Shown: positions 15,570 to 24,875, numbered from the stretch's first letter. The stretch is DNA of 64,000 nucleotides from Streptomyces sp. TLI_235 (GCA_002300355.1 NSGV01000001.1:3410001-3474000), one strand, 5' to 3'. Notes: generated by a model from the sequence alone, not told the origin. Translations and numbers: made by a program.

Positions 15570-17630
15570 GTGCACTCCCCCACCACCGACGCCGCCGACA
15601 CGGATCCGCTGCAGCGCGAGCGGGACCACCTGGCCTCCTCGCGCGCCGCGCTGCGCGCCATGCGCGAGGACGTCGAGTCGCTGGACCTCCGCGACGTGAC
15701 CGGCACCTGGGTGTCGGCCGCCGTCCTGCACAACCAGATCCAGCAGCGGATCGCCGCACTGGCCGACCTGGCGCACACCCCGCTGTTCTTCGGCCGCCTG
15801 GACTACCTGCACGCGATCAGCGAGGAGCTCGCCGAGGGCGGCACCGGCGAGCAGTTCTACATCGGCCGCCGGCACGTCCACGACGCCGACGGCGACCCGA
15901 TGGTGATCGACTGGCGGGCGCCGGTCTCGCAGCCGTTCTACCGGGCCAGCCGCAAGGACCCGATGGACGTCGAACGGCGCCGCCGGTTCGGCTACACGGC
16001 GGGCGAGCTGACGGCGTACGAGGACGAGCACCTGACCGACCCGGCCGAGGACGACACCCGTTCGGCGCTCCTCGCGGCGGAGATCGAGAAGCCGCGCGTC
16101 GGTCCGATGCGCGACATCGTCGCCACCATCCAGCCCGAGCAGGACGAGATCGTCCGGGCCGACATCACGGGCACGGTCTGCGTCCAGGGCGCCCCGGGCA
16201 CCGGGAAGACCGCCGTCGGCCTGCACCGCGTCGCCTACCTGCTGTACGCGCACCGGGAGCGGCTGGCCCGCACCGGCACGCTGGTGATCGGCCCGAACAG
16301 CTCCTTCCTGCAGTACATCGAGCAGGTGCTGCCCGCGCTCGGCGAGCTGGACGTCGCCCAGGCGACCGTGCAGCAGCTGGTGGGACACGTCGAGGTGCGC
16401 GGCGAGGACTCCGCCGAGGCGGCGCTGGTGAAGGGCGACGCCCGGATGGCGGAGGTGCTGCGCCGGGCGGTGCGCTCGGGTGTCACGCTGCCCGCCGAAC
16501 CGTGCGTGGTCGTCCGCGGCGCCCGGCGCTGGCGGGTGCCGGTGCACGAACTCACCGAGATCATCGAGGAGTTGCAGGGCCGGGAGATCCGCTACGGGGC
16601 CGCGAGGGAGGCGCTTCCGCAGCGGATCGCGCACGCCGTCCTGGTGAAGATGGAGCAGTCCGGTGAGGCGCCGGACGACCGGGTGCAGGACGCGGTGGCC
16701 CGCAACGCGGCGGTCAAGGCGGCGGTCAAGGAGTGCTGGCCGCCGGTCGACCCGGTGAAGCTGGTGCACCGGCTGCTGTCGGACGCGGAGTTCCTCGCGC
16801 AGTGCGCGGACGGCGTGCTGACCGAGGAGGAGCAGCGGGCCGTCCGCTGGGAGAAGCCGGCCCGCTCGCCGAGGACCGCCCGCTGGTCTGCGGCGGACGC
16901 GGTCCTGGTGGACGAGGCCGCCGACCTGGTGCAGCGCACCGCCTCGCTCGGCCACGTGGTGCTCGACGAGGCCCAGGACCTGTCGCCGATGCAGTACCGC
17001 GCGGTGGGCCGCCGCTGCTCGACCGGCTCGGCGACCGTCCTCGGCGACCTCGCCCAGGGCACCACCCCGTGGGCGACCGCCGGCTGGACGGAGGCGCTGT
17101 ACCACCTGGGCAAGCCGGGTGCGCACATCGAGGAGCTCACCCAGGGCTTCCGGGTGCCGGAGGAGGTCATCGCGTACGCTTCGCGGCTGCTGCCCGCCAT
17201 CGCGCCCGGGCTGGCCCCCGCCACCTCCGTCCGCGACGCGCCCGGCTCGCTGACGGTCCGCCGGGTCGACGGCGACCAGGTCGCCGAGGTGGTGGCGGCC
17301 TGCCGGGCGGCGCTCGGCCACGAGGGCTCGACCGGCCTGATCGCCGCGGACTCCCGCATCCCGCTGTTCGCGGAGGCGCTGGCCGCGGCCGGCCTGTCCT
17401 TCGTCGAGCCCGGTACCGAGACCACCGCCGAGTCCCGGCTGACCCTGGTGCCCGCCTCACTGGCCAAGGGCCTCGAGTACGACTACGTGGTGCTGGACGA
17501 GCCCGCCGACGTGGTGGCCGGCGAACCCGACGAGCGGACCGGGCTGCGCCGGCTGTACGTCGCCCTCACCCGGGCGGTCTCCGGGCTCTACGTCCTGCAC
17601 TCGGCGCCGCTGCCGGACCAGCTCGGCTGA
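15570..17630 (+). CDS. helD: HelD-like RNA polymerase-associated SF1 ATPase
   Basis: A 686-residue SF1 helicase-fold protein. An N-terminal arm region (1-100, with the charged LQRERDHLASSRAALRAMRED helix) is followed by a 1A domain with Walker A GAPGTGKT (207-214), and later DEAQD in VVLDEAQDLSPMQY. The last block (AKGLEYDYVVLDEP and LRRLYVALTRAVSGLYVLH) matches HelD/UvrD motifs. HelD proteins pry stalled RNA polymerase off DNA, and the streptomycete relative HelR also displaces rifampicin; which of the two this is cannot be decided here. GGGAAGG seven bases upstream supports the GTG start. Its leader is unusually structured. Confidence 0.85.
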   Translation: MHSPTTDAADTDPLQRERDHLASSRAALRAMREDVESLDLRDVTGTWVSAAVLHNQIQQRIAALADLAHTPLFFGRLDYLHAISEELAEGGTGEQFYIGRRHVHDADGDPMVIDWRAPVSQPFYRASRKDPMDVERRRRFGYTAGELTAYEDEHLTDPAEDDTRSALLAAEIEKPRVGPMRDIVATIQPEQDEIVRADITGTVCVQGAPGTGKTAVGLHRVAYLLYAHRERLARTGTLVIGPNSSFLQYIEQVLPALGELDVAQATVQQLVGHVEVRGEDSAEAALVKGDARMAEVLRRAVRSGVTLPAEPCVVVRGARRWRVPVHELTEIIEELQGREIRYGAAREALPQRIAHAVLVKMEQSGEAPDDRVQDAVARNAAVKAAVKECWPPVDPVKLVHRLLSDAEFLAQCADGVLTEEEQRAVRWEKPARSPRTARWSAADAVLVDEAADLVQRTASLGHVVLDEAQDLSPMQYRAVGRRCSTGSATVLGDLAQGTTPWATAGWTEALYHLGKPGAHIEELTQGFRVPEEVIAYASRLLPAIAPGLAPATSVRDAPGSLTVRRVDGDQVAEVVAACRAALGHEGSTGLIAADSRIPLFAEALAAAGLSFVEPGTETTAESRLTLVPASLAKGLEYDYVVLDEPADVVAGEPDERTGLRRLYVALTRAVSGLYVLHSAPLPDQLG

Positions 17631-17641
17631 GCGGCGCCCGG

Positions 17642-17659
17642 CCGCCCCGGCCCGGGCGG
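17642..17659. terminator. Possible terminator between helD and cutC
   Basis: CCGCCC and GGGCGG arms with a six-base CGGCCC loop lie between two convergent stop codons. The stem is short, so it is only a weak candidate. Confidence 0.35.
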
Positions 17660-17682
17660 ATCACCGCCGCGGAGCCGGGGTG

Positions 17683-18369
17683 TCAGGCGTCGGCCAGGGC
17701 ACGCCAGGAGGCGACCTTGGCGGGGTCGACCGGGGTGGACCAGCCGTCCACGCGGGCGGCGCCGCCGATGTGGAAGGCGTCGAAGCCGGCTGCCTTGAGC
17801 CCGGGCATGTGCTCGGCCCGCAGGCCGCCGCCGACCAGGATGCGCTGGGTGTAGCCGGATTCGCCGCCCTTGGCGAGTTCGCCCTCCAGGACGCCCTGGC
17901 CGGCGTCGACCCCGGCCGGGGCGCCGGAGGTGAGGAAGGTGTCCAGTCCTGGCAGGGCGGCGACCGCGGCACGGACACCGGCCCGGTCGGCGCTGTGGTC
18001 GAGCGCGCGGTGGAAGGTCCACGGGCAGCCGGCCACGGCCTCGGCGACGGCCGCGGTGGCCGTGAGGTCGGCCTCGCCCTGCGGGTCGAGGAAGCCGAAG
18101 ACGAACTCCTCGGCGCCCTCGGCGCGCAGCGCGGCCGTCCGGGCGAGCAGGTCGTCCAGGTCGCCGGGGGTGAAGCCGTCGCGGATGCGCAGCATCACCC
18201 GCAGCGGCAGGGCGACCGCGGCCCGGATCTCGGCGAAGCCGGCCACCGACGGGGTGAGCCCGTCGGCGGCCATGTCGGTGACCAGCTCGAGCCGGTCGGC
18301 GCCGCCGGACTCGGCGGCCCGGGCGTCCTGGGCGGTCAGCGCGATGACTTCGACAATTGGTCTAGACAT
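17683..18369 (-). CDS. cutC: CutC family protein (copper homeostasis-type TIM barrel)
   Basis: A 228-residue single-domain TIM-barrel protein. Family blocks visible are GGADRLELV (23-31), LRVMLRIRDG (56-65), FVFGFLDPQGE, TFHRALDH and LTSGAPAGVDAG. CutC was named for copper tolerance in E. coli; its biochemical activity remains unsettled, so the name should be read as a family label. The first codons (ATG TCT AGA CCA ATT) are all rare for this genome and coincide with a DasR-box-like palindrome. No metal-transport gene is nearby. Confidence 0.9.
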   Translation of the reverse strand: MSRPIVEVIALTAQDARAAESGGADRLELVTDMAADGLTPSVAGFAEIRAAVALPLRVMLRIRDGFTPGDLDDLLARTAALRAEGAEEFVFGFLDPQGEADLTATAAVAEAVAGCPWTFHRALDHSADRAGVRAAVAALPGLDTFLTSGAPAGVDAGQGVLEGELAKGGESGYTQRILVGGGLRAEHMPGLKAAGFDAFHIGGAARVDGWSTPVDPAKVASWRALADA

Positions 18370-18371
18370 AT
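18356..18371. promoter_or_regulatory. DasR-box-like palindrome across the cutC start codon
   Basis: ATTGGTCTAGACATAT matches the published dre consensus (ACTGGTCTAGACCACT) at 12 of 16 positions, including an unbroken TGGTCTAGAC core. It overlaps the ATG and first four codons of cutC, where a bound repressor would block transcription or initiation. Confidence 0.5.
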
Positions 18372-18387
18372 GCGTACCCTGCCATAC

Positions 18388-18412
18388 GGGGGGCCCGCTG
18401 GGCGAGCCCCCC
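18388..18412 (-). terminator. Terminator of the padR-membrane protein operon
   Basis: GGGGGGC and GCCCCCC arms with an inner CGC/GCG pair form a hairpin 12 bases past the stop codon of the membrane-protein gene. Confidence 0.55.
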
Positions 18413-18423
18413 TCCCCGATCGG

Positions 18424-19359
18424 TCAGCCGACGGCCGGGGGCAGCTCCGCGGAACGGCCGCGGCGGATCAGCAGGGCCACGGACGCGACAAAGCCCACGG
18501 CGGCGACGAGCACCAGCACCGACGCCTGCAGATCGCCGAACATCAGGTACATCCGTCCCAGGTTCTCGCCGACCATCCCCGGCAGCAGTGCCAGGACGAC
18601 GGCGACCGGCAGGTGGTGGCCGCGGGCGGCGGCCGCCAGCCCGAGCGCCATCAGCCCCGCGGAGACCAGCGGCACCACGAGGAACATCTCCGAGCTGCCG
18701 TGCATAAACAGGCCGGAGCCGGAGTACAGCACCAGTGCGCCGACGGCGAGGGCCGCGGCACCGAAGCCGCGTCGGGCGGACGCCCGGGGCAGCAGATCGG
18801 GCGGCGCGGCCAGCACGAAGACGGACCAGATCAGCGGCGGCAGGAGGGTCGACCCGAGCCACACGACCGCGCCGAAGGAGAACCCGGGGAAGGCCGGACT
18901 CAGCATCTGGGCGATCCGGAGGTACGCCACGCCGAGCGCGCCCAACACGGCCGGCAGCACGAGGAGCCGGGCGAGTGTCCACCGTCCGGCGAGCCCTGCG
19001 ACGGCGGCCGCGAACTGCCCGGCGGCGATGAGCACGAACAGCAGCATCTGGGTGTCGAGCCCGTGCCGCCACGGATTGCTCAGCACGGGCAGCAGCAGGT
19101 CGGGCAGCGCCGTCCCGGCCCCCGCCGCCAGGACCAGCGGTGCGGCGACGGCCAGCAACCGCCCGCCGGGTGCGGCCGAGGTGAGCCCGGTCCGCAGCCG
19201 CAGACCGTACCCGGCTATGCCGGCCAGCTCACGGGCGGCGGCGAGGCGTCCGGCGCCGGCCGTGGTGTCGGCATAGACGGCGGCGAGCTCCGGGCCGCGG
19301 TCGGCGCGGTAGGCCGCCGGATACAGCCGCATCGCGGCGGTGAACAGTCGTGTCGTCAT
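18424..19359 (-). CDS. Polytopic membrane protein of a PadR-controlled operon
   Basis: A 311-residue protein. The soluble N-terminal region (about 1-55, LYPAAYRADRGPELAAVYADT) resembles the cytoplasmic lead-in of permease-like proteins often paired with PadR regulators. About seven hydrophobic segments follow between residues 68 and 295. The ATG overlaps the padR stop codon by four bases (ATGA), so the two are translationally coupled. A role in stress sensing or drug/lipid handling is a guess based only on PadR partnership; no substrate motif is seen. Confidence 0.75.
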   Translation of the reverse strand: MTTRLFTAAMRLYPAAYRADRGPELAAVYADTTAGAGRLAAARELAGIAGYGLRLRTGLTSAAPGGRLLAVAAPLVLAAGAGTALPDLLLPVLSNPWRHGLDTQMLLFVLIAAGQFAAAVAGLAGRWTLARLLVLPAVLGALGVAYLRIAQMLSPAFPGFSFGAVVWLGSTLLPPLIWSVFVLAAPPDLLPRASARRGFGAAALAVGALVLYSGSGLFMHGSSEMFLVVPLVSAGLMALGLAAAARGHHLPVAVVLALLPGMVGENLGRMYLMFGDLQASVLVLVAAVGFVASVALLIRRGRSAELPPAVG

Positions 19360-19727
19360 GCGAAGGCCCCCCTGACCCTCGGGTCCGTCTTCGGGCGGGC
19401 GTTCGGGCGGGCGGCCGCCATCCGGCGCTCCGCCTCGGCGGCCACGGCCCGCAACCGCTCGGACTCGGCGGCCAGCACCTCCCGGCCGGCGCCGGTGAGC
19501 GCATAGCTGCGGCGGGCCCGGCCGTCGACCACCTCCTCACGCTCGACCTCGATCAGCCCCTGCTGCAGCAGGCGGTCGAGGGCGCCGTACAGGGTGCCGG
19601 TGCGCATCCGGACCCGGCCGCCGGAGATCGCGGCGACCTCCTGGATCAGCGCGTACCCGTGTCGCGGGGCGTCCGCGAGCGCGGTGAGCAGGAGCAGCGT
19701 GGGCTCCTGCATGCTTCGTTCCGTCAT
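19356..19727 (-). CDS. PadR family transcriptional regulator
   Basis: A 123-residue winged-helix regulator. The signature LLTALADAPRHGYALIQEV and GTLYGALDRLLQQGLIE (residues 13-61) is diagnostic of PadR, followed by the beta-wing RRSYALTGAGREVL and a C-terminal dimerisation helix. It probably represses its own operon with the downstream membrane protein. The promoter region carries a GGTC-GGT-GACC inverted repeat and an ATGT/ACAT inverted repeat overlapping the start codon, either of which could be its operator. The effector is unknown. Confidence 0.9.
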   Translation of the reverse strand: MTERSMQEPTLLLLTALADAPRHGYALIQEVAAISGGRVRMRTGTLYGALDRLLQQGLIEVEREEVVDGRARRSYALTGAGREVLAAESERLRAVAAEAERRMAAARPNARPKTDPRVRGAFA

Positions 19728-19735
19728 GTCGACTA

Positions 19736-19765
19736 CATATACCGGTCACCGACCTATGGTGTCCG
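19736..19765 (-). promoter_or_regulatory. Candidate padR promoter
   Basis: On the minus strand CGGACA and TATATG are separated by 18 bases; the start site would fall within a few bases of the ATG. The spacer contains GGTCGGTGACC, a plausible autoregulatory operator. Confidence 0.4.
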
Positions 19766-19804
19766 GCGAACCGGCGGAATCGGGCCGGGCGCAGAATGGG
19801 TGTC

Positions 19805-20434
19805 ATGACCGATGCGCTGCTGGACCGTTGGAACGAACTGCTGCGCCGCTGCGGGGCGGCGGCAGACCCGGAGCCGTACGGGCGGGACCTGCTGGCCCGG
19901 TGGTCCGAGCCGCAGCGGCGGTACCACACGGTGGCGCACCTGACCGCCGTGCTCGACCACGTGGACGCGCTGGCCGGACGGGCCGAGAACGTCGACGCGG
20001 TGCGGCTGGCCGCCTGGTTCCACGACGCGGTCTACCGCCCGGACCGCTCGGAGAACGAGGAACGCAGCGCCCAACTCGCCGTCCGGGCACTGCGCGAGGC
20101 CGGACTGGCCGAGCAACTGGTCGACGAGACCGCTCGACTGGTGCGGCTGACGGCGGGTCACGGCTGCGAGAGCGGCGACCGCAACGGCGAGGTGCTCTGC
20201 GACGCGGACCTCGCGATCCTCGGCACCGACCCGGACCGGTACGCGGCGTACACGGCGGCCGTGCGCGAGGAGTACGGCTTCGTCCCGGAAGAGGCCTTCC
20301 GGGCCGGGCGGGCGGCGATCCTGCGGCAGCTGCTGGAACTGCCCGCGCTCTACCGCACACCGGAGGCGCTGGCCCGGTTCGACGCCGCCGCCCGGGCCAA
20401 CCTCGCGGCGGAGCTCAGGAGCCTGGAGAGCTGA
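19805..20434 (+). CDS. HD-domain metal-dependent hydrolase
   Basis: A 209-residue all-helical protein. RYHTVAHL (near 38-45) and WFHDAVYRP (near 71-79) carry the His and His-Asp metal ligands of the HD superfamily, with CDADLAILG further on supplying the last Asp. It is similar to stand-alone HD proteins whose substrates are unknown (nucleotide phosphohydrolases are common in the fold). ATG 19805 is preferred because CAGAAT ends seven bases upstream, as in leaderless genes; ATG 19796 is in frame. Its 3' end overlaps the convergent DUF4031 gene by 20 bases. Confidence 0.82.
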   Translation: MTDALLDRWNELLRRCGAAADPEPYGRDLLARWSEPQRRYHTVAHLTAVLDHVDALAGRAENVDAVRLAAWFHDAVYRPDRSENEERSAQLAVRALREAGLAEQLVDETARLVRLTAGHGCESGDRNGEVLCDADLAILGTDPDRYAAYTAAVREEYGFVPEEAFRAGRAAILRQLLELPALYRTPEALARFDAAARANLAAELRSLES

Positions 20435-20684
20435 CCTTGCGGCGGCGCAGGCCGGCGGCGGTGAGCCGGGCGACCAGCTCCTTGCTGCCGACCGGCCGGG
20501 CGCCGAGGGCCACGGCCCGCTCGTACCAGTCGGCCGGTATGTCGTAGTGGTCGCGCTCGAAGCCGCGGGCGGGCGCGCCCAGCTCCGCGGCGAAGGCGTG
20601 CAGTTCCTCGTAGCTGACGTCGCTGACCAGGTGCGACCAGAACTTCCCGTGGCCGGGCCAGCTGGGCGGGTCGACGAGGATCAC
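20415..20684 (-). CDS. DUF4031 family protein
   Basis: An 89-residue protein. VILVDPPSWPGHGKFWSHLVSDVSYEELHAFAAELG at the N-terminus is the DUF4031 signature. The rest is HYDIPADWYERAVALGARPV, with conserved His and Tyr. The function is unknown. The GTG start overlaps the upstream stop codon in a GTGA arrangement, so it is translationally coupled to the 118-residue protein. Confidence 0.82.
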   Translation of the reverse strand: MILVDPPSWPGHGKFWSHLVSDVSYEELHAFAAELGAPARGFERDHYDIPADWYERAVALGARPVGSKELVARLTAAGLRRRKVSSPGS

Positions 20685-21037
20685 GACAGCTCTCCGACCG
20701 GGGCCACCACCGCGCCGCGCTTGCCGCACACCCAGTGCGGGTCGGGGCCGAGTTCCGGCTCCACGCTGAGCGCGTGCGGATCGTCCTCGGCCGCGCAGTC
20801 GGCGCACAGCGGCCAGCGCCCGTACGCCTCCAGCAGCGCGTCCTGCACGTCCTGGGCGACCAGCCCTAGCACGAACTCGGTGCCGTCCGGCCACTGCTCC
20901 AGCCACCACCGCCGGTGCGTCACGGCGTCCTCCACCAGCGACACCACCGAGGCGTCCGCCACGTCCCGGGCGGTCAGGTCGGCGAGGATCAGCGCACGGG
21001 CGCCGTGCAGGGCGGCTTCGATCTCAGAACTGGCCAT
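20681..21037 (-). CDS. Hypothetical protein with a CADCAAE element
   Basis: A 118-residue protein. The N-terminal half is helical (EIEAALHGARALILADLTARDVADASVVSLVEDAV). The C-terminal half contains CADCAAED (about residues 78-85) and a later Cys before GKRG, which might bind zinc. No family is recognised. It lies between the Uma2 protein gene (19-base gap) and DUF4031 (4-base overlap) and seems to form a small operon with them. Confidence 0.72.
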   Translation of the reverse strand: MASSEIEAALHGARALILADLTARDVADASVVSLVEDAVTHRRWWLEQWPDGTEFVLGLVAQDVQDALLEAYGRWPLCADCAAEDDPHALSVEPELGPDPHWVCGKRGAVVAPVGELS

Positions 21038-21056
21038 CCGCCCATTCTCCCGCAGG

Positions 21057-21638
21057 TCACTTGGCGGCCGGGAACCCTTCCGTCCTCAGCTCGATCGCGA
21101 ACGGCGCGGGCAGCGCGACCGGCTGCCCGAAGGGCGTGCGGACACCCCGCTGGTACCGCCCCTGGTCCGGCTCGGAGAACAGCGTGACCGTCGGCCCCTC
21201 CTCGTCGAAGCGGTCGACCAGCAGGAAGATCGGGACGGGCGCGTGGCCGTACGCCCAGAGCTTCTTGGTGCGGTCGAGCCGGGCGGTCCGCTTCGAGGTG
21301 ATCTCCACGGCCATCAGCAACGCAGCCGCGTCGATCGACGCCTCCTGTGCCACCAGGCGCGCATCGTCCACCACCACCAGGTCGGGAACGTACAGCTTCT
21401 CCAGCGGGACGATCTCCGTGCCCAGGGTCTGGTAGACGCCCACCTCGGGCGGCAGACACGCGAGCAGCGCCCGGTGCACCTTTCCGGCAATCACGTTGTG
21501 GCCCACGTTGGGCGGCGGCACCAAGCGGATCTCCCCCTCGTCGATCTCCGCGCGCCAACCCTCGGGGACGTCCAGCTCCAGCCAGGTGTTCAGCAAGTAG
21601 TCCCACTGACGCCCCGGCTCGACCGGCATCGCAGTCAC
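21057..21638 (-). CDS. Uma2 family restriction-endonuclease-fold protein
   Basis: A 193-residue PD-(D/E)XK-fold protein. DEGEIRLVPPPNVGHNVIAGKVHRALL near 30-56 and the core VPDLVVVDD (about 88-96) followed by AVEITSKRTARLDRTKKLWAYG carry the metal-binding Asp and the E-x-x-S-K motif. Uma2 (DUF820) proteins are numerous in actinobacteria and cyanobacteria; the nuclease activity is inferred from fold and not demonstrated for most members. GTG 21638 is chosen for its AGGAGG six bases upstream. It precedes two small genes in the same direction. Confidence 0.85.
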   Translation of the reverse strand: MTAMPVEPGRQWDYLLNTWLELDVPEGWRAEIDEGEIRLVPPPNVGHNVIAGKVHRALLACLPPEVGVYQTLGTEIVPLEKLYVPDLVVVDDARLVAQEASIDAAALLMAVEITSKRTARLDRTKKLWAYGHAPVPIFLLVDRFDEEGPTVTLFSEPDQGRYQRGVRTPFGQPVALPAPFAIELRTEGFPAAK

Positions 21639-21756
21639 CGCCGACCTCCTGTCTCCCGTTCGACGCTCGCGGTTGTCACAGTACGGACCGTCCGAGGTGC
21701 CCCATTCCGTCATGGGCTCAGCGTCCCACGACCGAGTGACCCGCGCGGGAATGCCG

Positions 21757-21794
21757 CGAGGGCGGCCTCCCCGTGTGGGGAGACCGCCCTCGCA
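21757..21794 (-). terminator. groEL terminator
   Basis: Seventeen-base arms with one mismatch and a GTGT loop lie 33 bases past the groEL stop codon. Confidence 0.85.
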
Positions 21795-21826
21795 GAGCGT
21801 TCCTGGTCCGCTGATCCTCGGGAGGA

Positions 21827-23533
<1,707 letters not shown>

Positions 23534-23568
23534 CTACCGCTCGACGAGGCCTCACCGACCCGGTCCGC

Positions 23569-23595
23569 TTGTCACTCTCAAGCTGTGAGTGCTAA
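23569..23595. promoter_or_regulatory. CIRCE operator (start-proximal copy)
   Basis: On the minus strand it reads TTAGCACTC-N9-GAGTGACAA, the HrcA-binding CIRCE element with two deviations in the second arm. It lies about 120 bases ahead of the groEL start, in the 319-base gap 23450-23768. Confidence 0.9.
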
Positions 23596-23604
23596 CGCCA
23601 ATGA

Positions 23605-23631
23605 TTAGCACTCACAGGTGGCGAGTGCAAG
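23605..23631. promoter_or_regulatory. CIRCE operator (start-distal copy)
   Basis: On the minus strand it reads CTTGCACTC-N9-GAGTGCTAA. It is separated by nine bases from the first copy, so the adjoining arms (GAGTGCTAA and TTAGCACTC) form a third, outward-facing palindrome with its own 9-base spacer. Confidence 0.88.
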
Positions 23632-23681
23632 CCCGATCGCCGTGTCCCGGCGGAACGGCCGCACCGGTTCCGGACATGACG

Positions 23682-23711
23682 CAGGCCCGTACGACGTGTC
23701 GTACGGGCCTG
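23682..23711 (-). terminator. Terminator of the cold-shock gene
   Basis: Thirteen-base arms CAGGCCCGTACGA and TCGTACGGGCCTG with a CGTG loop lie 58 bases past the csp stop. They separate it from the CIRCE-controlled groEL promoter. Confidence 0.75.
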
Positions 23712-23768
23712 GCGCGAAGAAAGTCGCCGACCAGCTCGTGACGAGCCGAGGGCTCCGCAGGTCGAAGG

Positions 23769-23975
23769 TCAGCCCGCAGCGGCGCGAACCATGTCCGCCT
23801 GCGGCCCCTTCTGCCCCTGGGAGATCTCGAACTCGACCCGCTGGCCCTCCTCGAGGGTGCGGTAGCCGTCCATCTGGATCGCGCTGTAGTGGACGAACAC
23901 GTCCGCACCACCGTCGACCGCGATGAAGCCGTAGCCCTTCTCCGCGTTGAACCACTTGACGGTGCCCTGAGCCAT
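23769..23975 (-). CDS. Cold-shock protein (CspA family)
   Basis: A 68-residue single cold-shock domain with RNP1 KGYGFI and RNP2 VFVHY on the canonical [17 protein letters not shown] start. It binds single-stranded nucleic acid and acts as an RNA chaperone in the cytoplasm. GGGGAG seven bases upstream sets the ATG at 23975. Similar small Csp genes flank groEL2 in streptomycetes as I recall. The probable promoter at 24150-24177 implies a leader of about 165 nucleotides, in keeping with post-transcriptional control of csp genes. Confidence 0.95.
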   Translation of the reverse strand: MAQGTVKWFNAEKGYGFIAVDGGADVFVHYSAIQMDGYRTLEEGQRVEFEISQGQKGPQADMVRAAAG

Positions 23976-24149
23976 TCCGAACTCCCCTTGTGCTGTGCTG
24001 GCCATTCACGGGTCCGCAGTCTTTGCGGGCCCAGGTCCGGTGGGCCGGCCCGAGGGAACCCCCCCTGGGCACAGCCGTGCACGCCGCAGACCACCGCCCG
24101 GGGCCCCGGTACGGGCCCGACGGACGGGTGAATGCGTCGACCGCGGCTG

Positions 24150-24177
24150 AATGTATCCGGACAGGTGCCCTGTGCAA
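24150..24177 (-). promoter_or_regulatory. Candidate csp promoter
   Basis: On the minus strand TTGCAC and TACATT are separated by 16 bases. Confidence 0.4.
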
Positions 24178-24528
24178 CAGGGTCAACTTCGGGGAAATCC
24201 CGGGCTGCGCCAAGGGATATGACGGGATGAAAGTGCCCGATCTCGGCATTTCACGCCGGACATAACGGGCAGAAAACGACATATTGCCGCAGGAATTCTG
24301 ACACTTGCCTGACAGGTTCGCTCCCGTGCCGTCCGCTTCCCGTCTCAGCGGGCGGACGTGGCCGACGATCGGCGCCAGAGCCTTGCGCACACGATCCAGC
24401 CGCCCGGGCCGGGGTGCGCCGTTCCTGGTATTACCGCTGATCAGAATGGGCGGCGCGGAGGGGAGCGCTGCCACCGCCCCGAACTCTACTCCCCGTCAGG
24501 CGGTGCTTTTTCCACCCGACACGGCGAG

Positions 24529-24574
24529 AGCCGCCGCCGGACCGGAAAATAGGATTCCGGTCCCGGCGGCGGCT
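24529..24574 (-). terminator. Terminator of the sulfur-carrier/thrC operon
   Basis: Arms of 19 and 20 bases pair with a single bulged base around a seven-base loop, 23 bases past the stop codon at 24597. Confidence 0.75.
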
Positions 24575-24596
24575 CGCCGCGGGCAGGGGGCGGGGC

Positions 24597-24875
24597 TCAG
24601 CAGCCGCCGGCCACCGCGGGGATGATCGACACCGTGGCGCCGTCCTTGATCGCCGTCTCCAGGCCCTCGGCGAAGCGCACGTCGTCGTCGTTCACGTAGA
24701 CGTTGACGAAGCGGCGGAGCTTGCCGGCGTCGTCCAGGATGCGGGCGGAGATGCCGGTGTGGTTCTGCTCCAGGTCGGCCACGACGGCGGCCAGGGTGTC
24801 GCCCTCGGCGGTCACCTCGGCCGCACCGCCGGTGTAGGTGCGCAGGATGGTCGGGATGCGGACGGTGGCGCTCAT
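24597..24875 (-). CDS. MoaD/ThiS-type sulfur-carrier protein ending in Gly-Gly-Cys
   Basis: A 92-residue beta-grasp protein (MSATVRIPTILRTYTGGAAEV start), related to CysO/MoaD. Such proteins carry sulfur as a C-terminal thiocarboxylate on Gly-Gly. Here the tail is AVAGGC, with a cysteine after Gly-Gly. If the carrier works in the usual way, the cysteine must be removed first, as Mec+/JAMM proteases do for other carriers with extra C-terminal residues. The gene follows thrC by 32 bases in the same direction, so it is probably under the same SAM riboswitch. No adenylating enzyme or protease gene is in view. Cysteine, methionine or molybdopterin synthesis are all possible. Confidence 0.88.
   Translation of the reverse strand: MSATVRIPTILRTYTGGAAEVTAEGDTLAAVVADLEQNHTGISARILDDAGKLRRFVNVYVNDDDVRFAEGLETAIKDGATVSIIPAVAGGC

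Larger units (their letters stand above)
23976..24596. other. Long intergenic region upstream of csp
   Basis: This 621-base region holds the csp leader and promoter and the terminator of the sulfur-carrier/threonine synthase operon. The centre (24180-24330) is unusually AT-rich for this genome (for example AGAAAACGACATATTG). Short reading frames exist but none has good codon use, a ribosome-binding site or a recognisable product, so I annotate no gene. Confidence 0.6.

Noticed and set aside
15499-15699. Short Pro/Tyr-rich frame overlapping the HelD-like start
   Set aside because: Its repeated PPYG codons come from the palindrome at 15525-15546, and it overlaps helD out of frame. Translation cannot be excluded but is not supported.
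21057-21638. Uma2 protein as evidence for a restriction-modification or transposon island
   Set aside because: No methylase, transposase or integrase lies nearby, and Uma2 proteins are abundant in actinobacterial cores.
24305-24625. Possible 106-residue protein between csp and the sulfur-carrier gene
   Set aside because: No ribosome-binding site, atypical codon use and overlap with the operon terminator.
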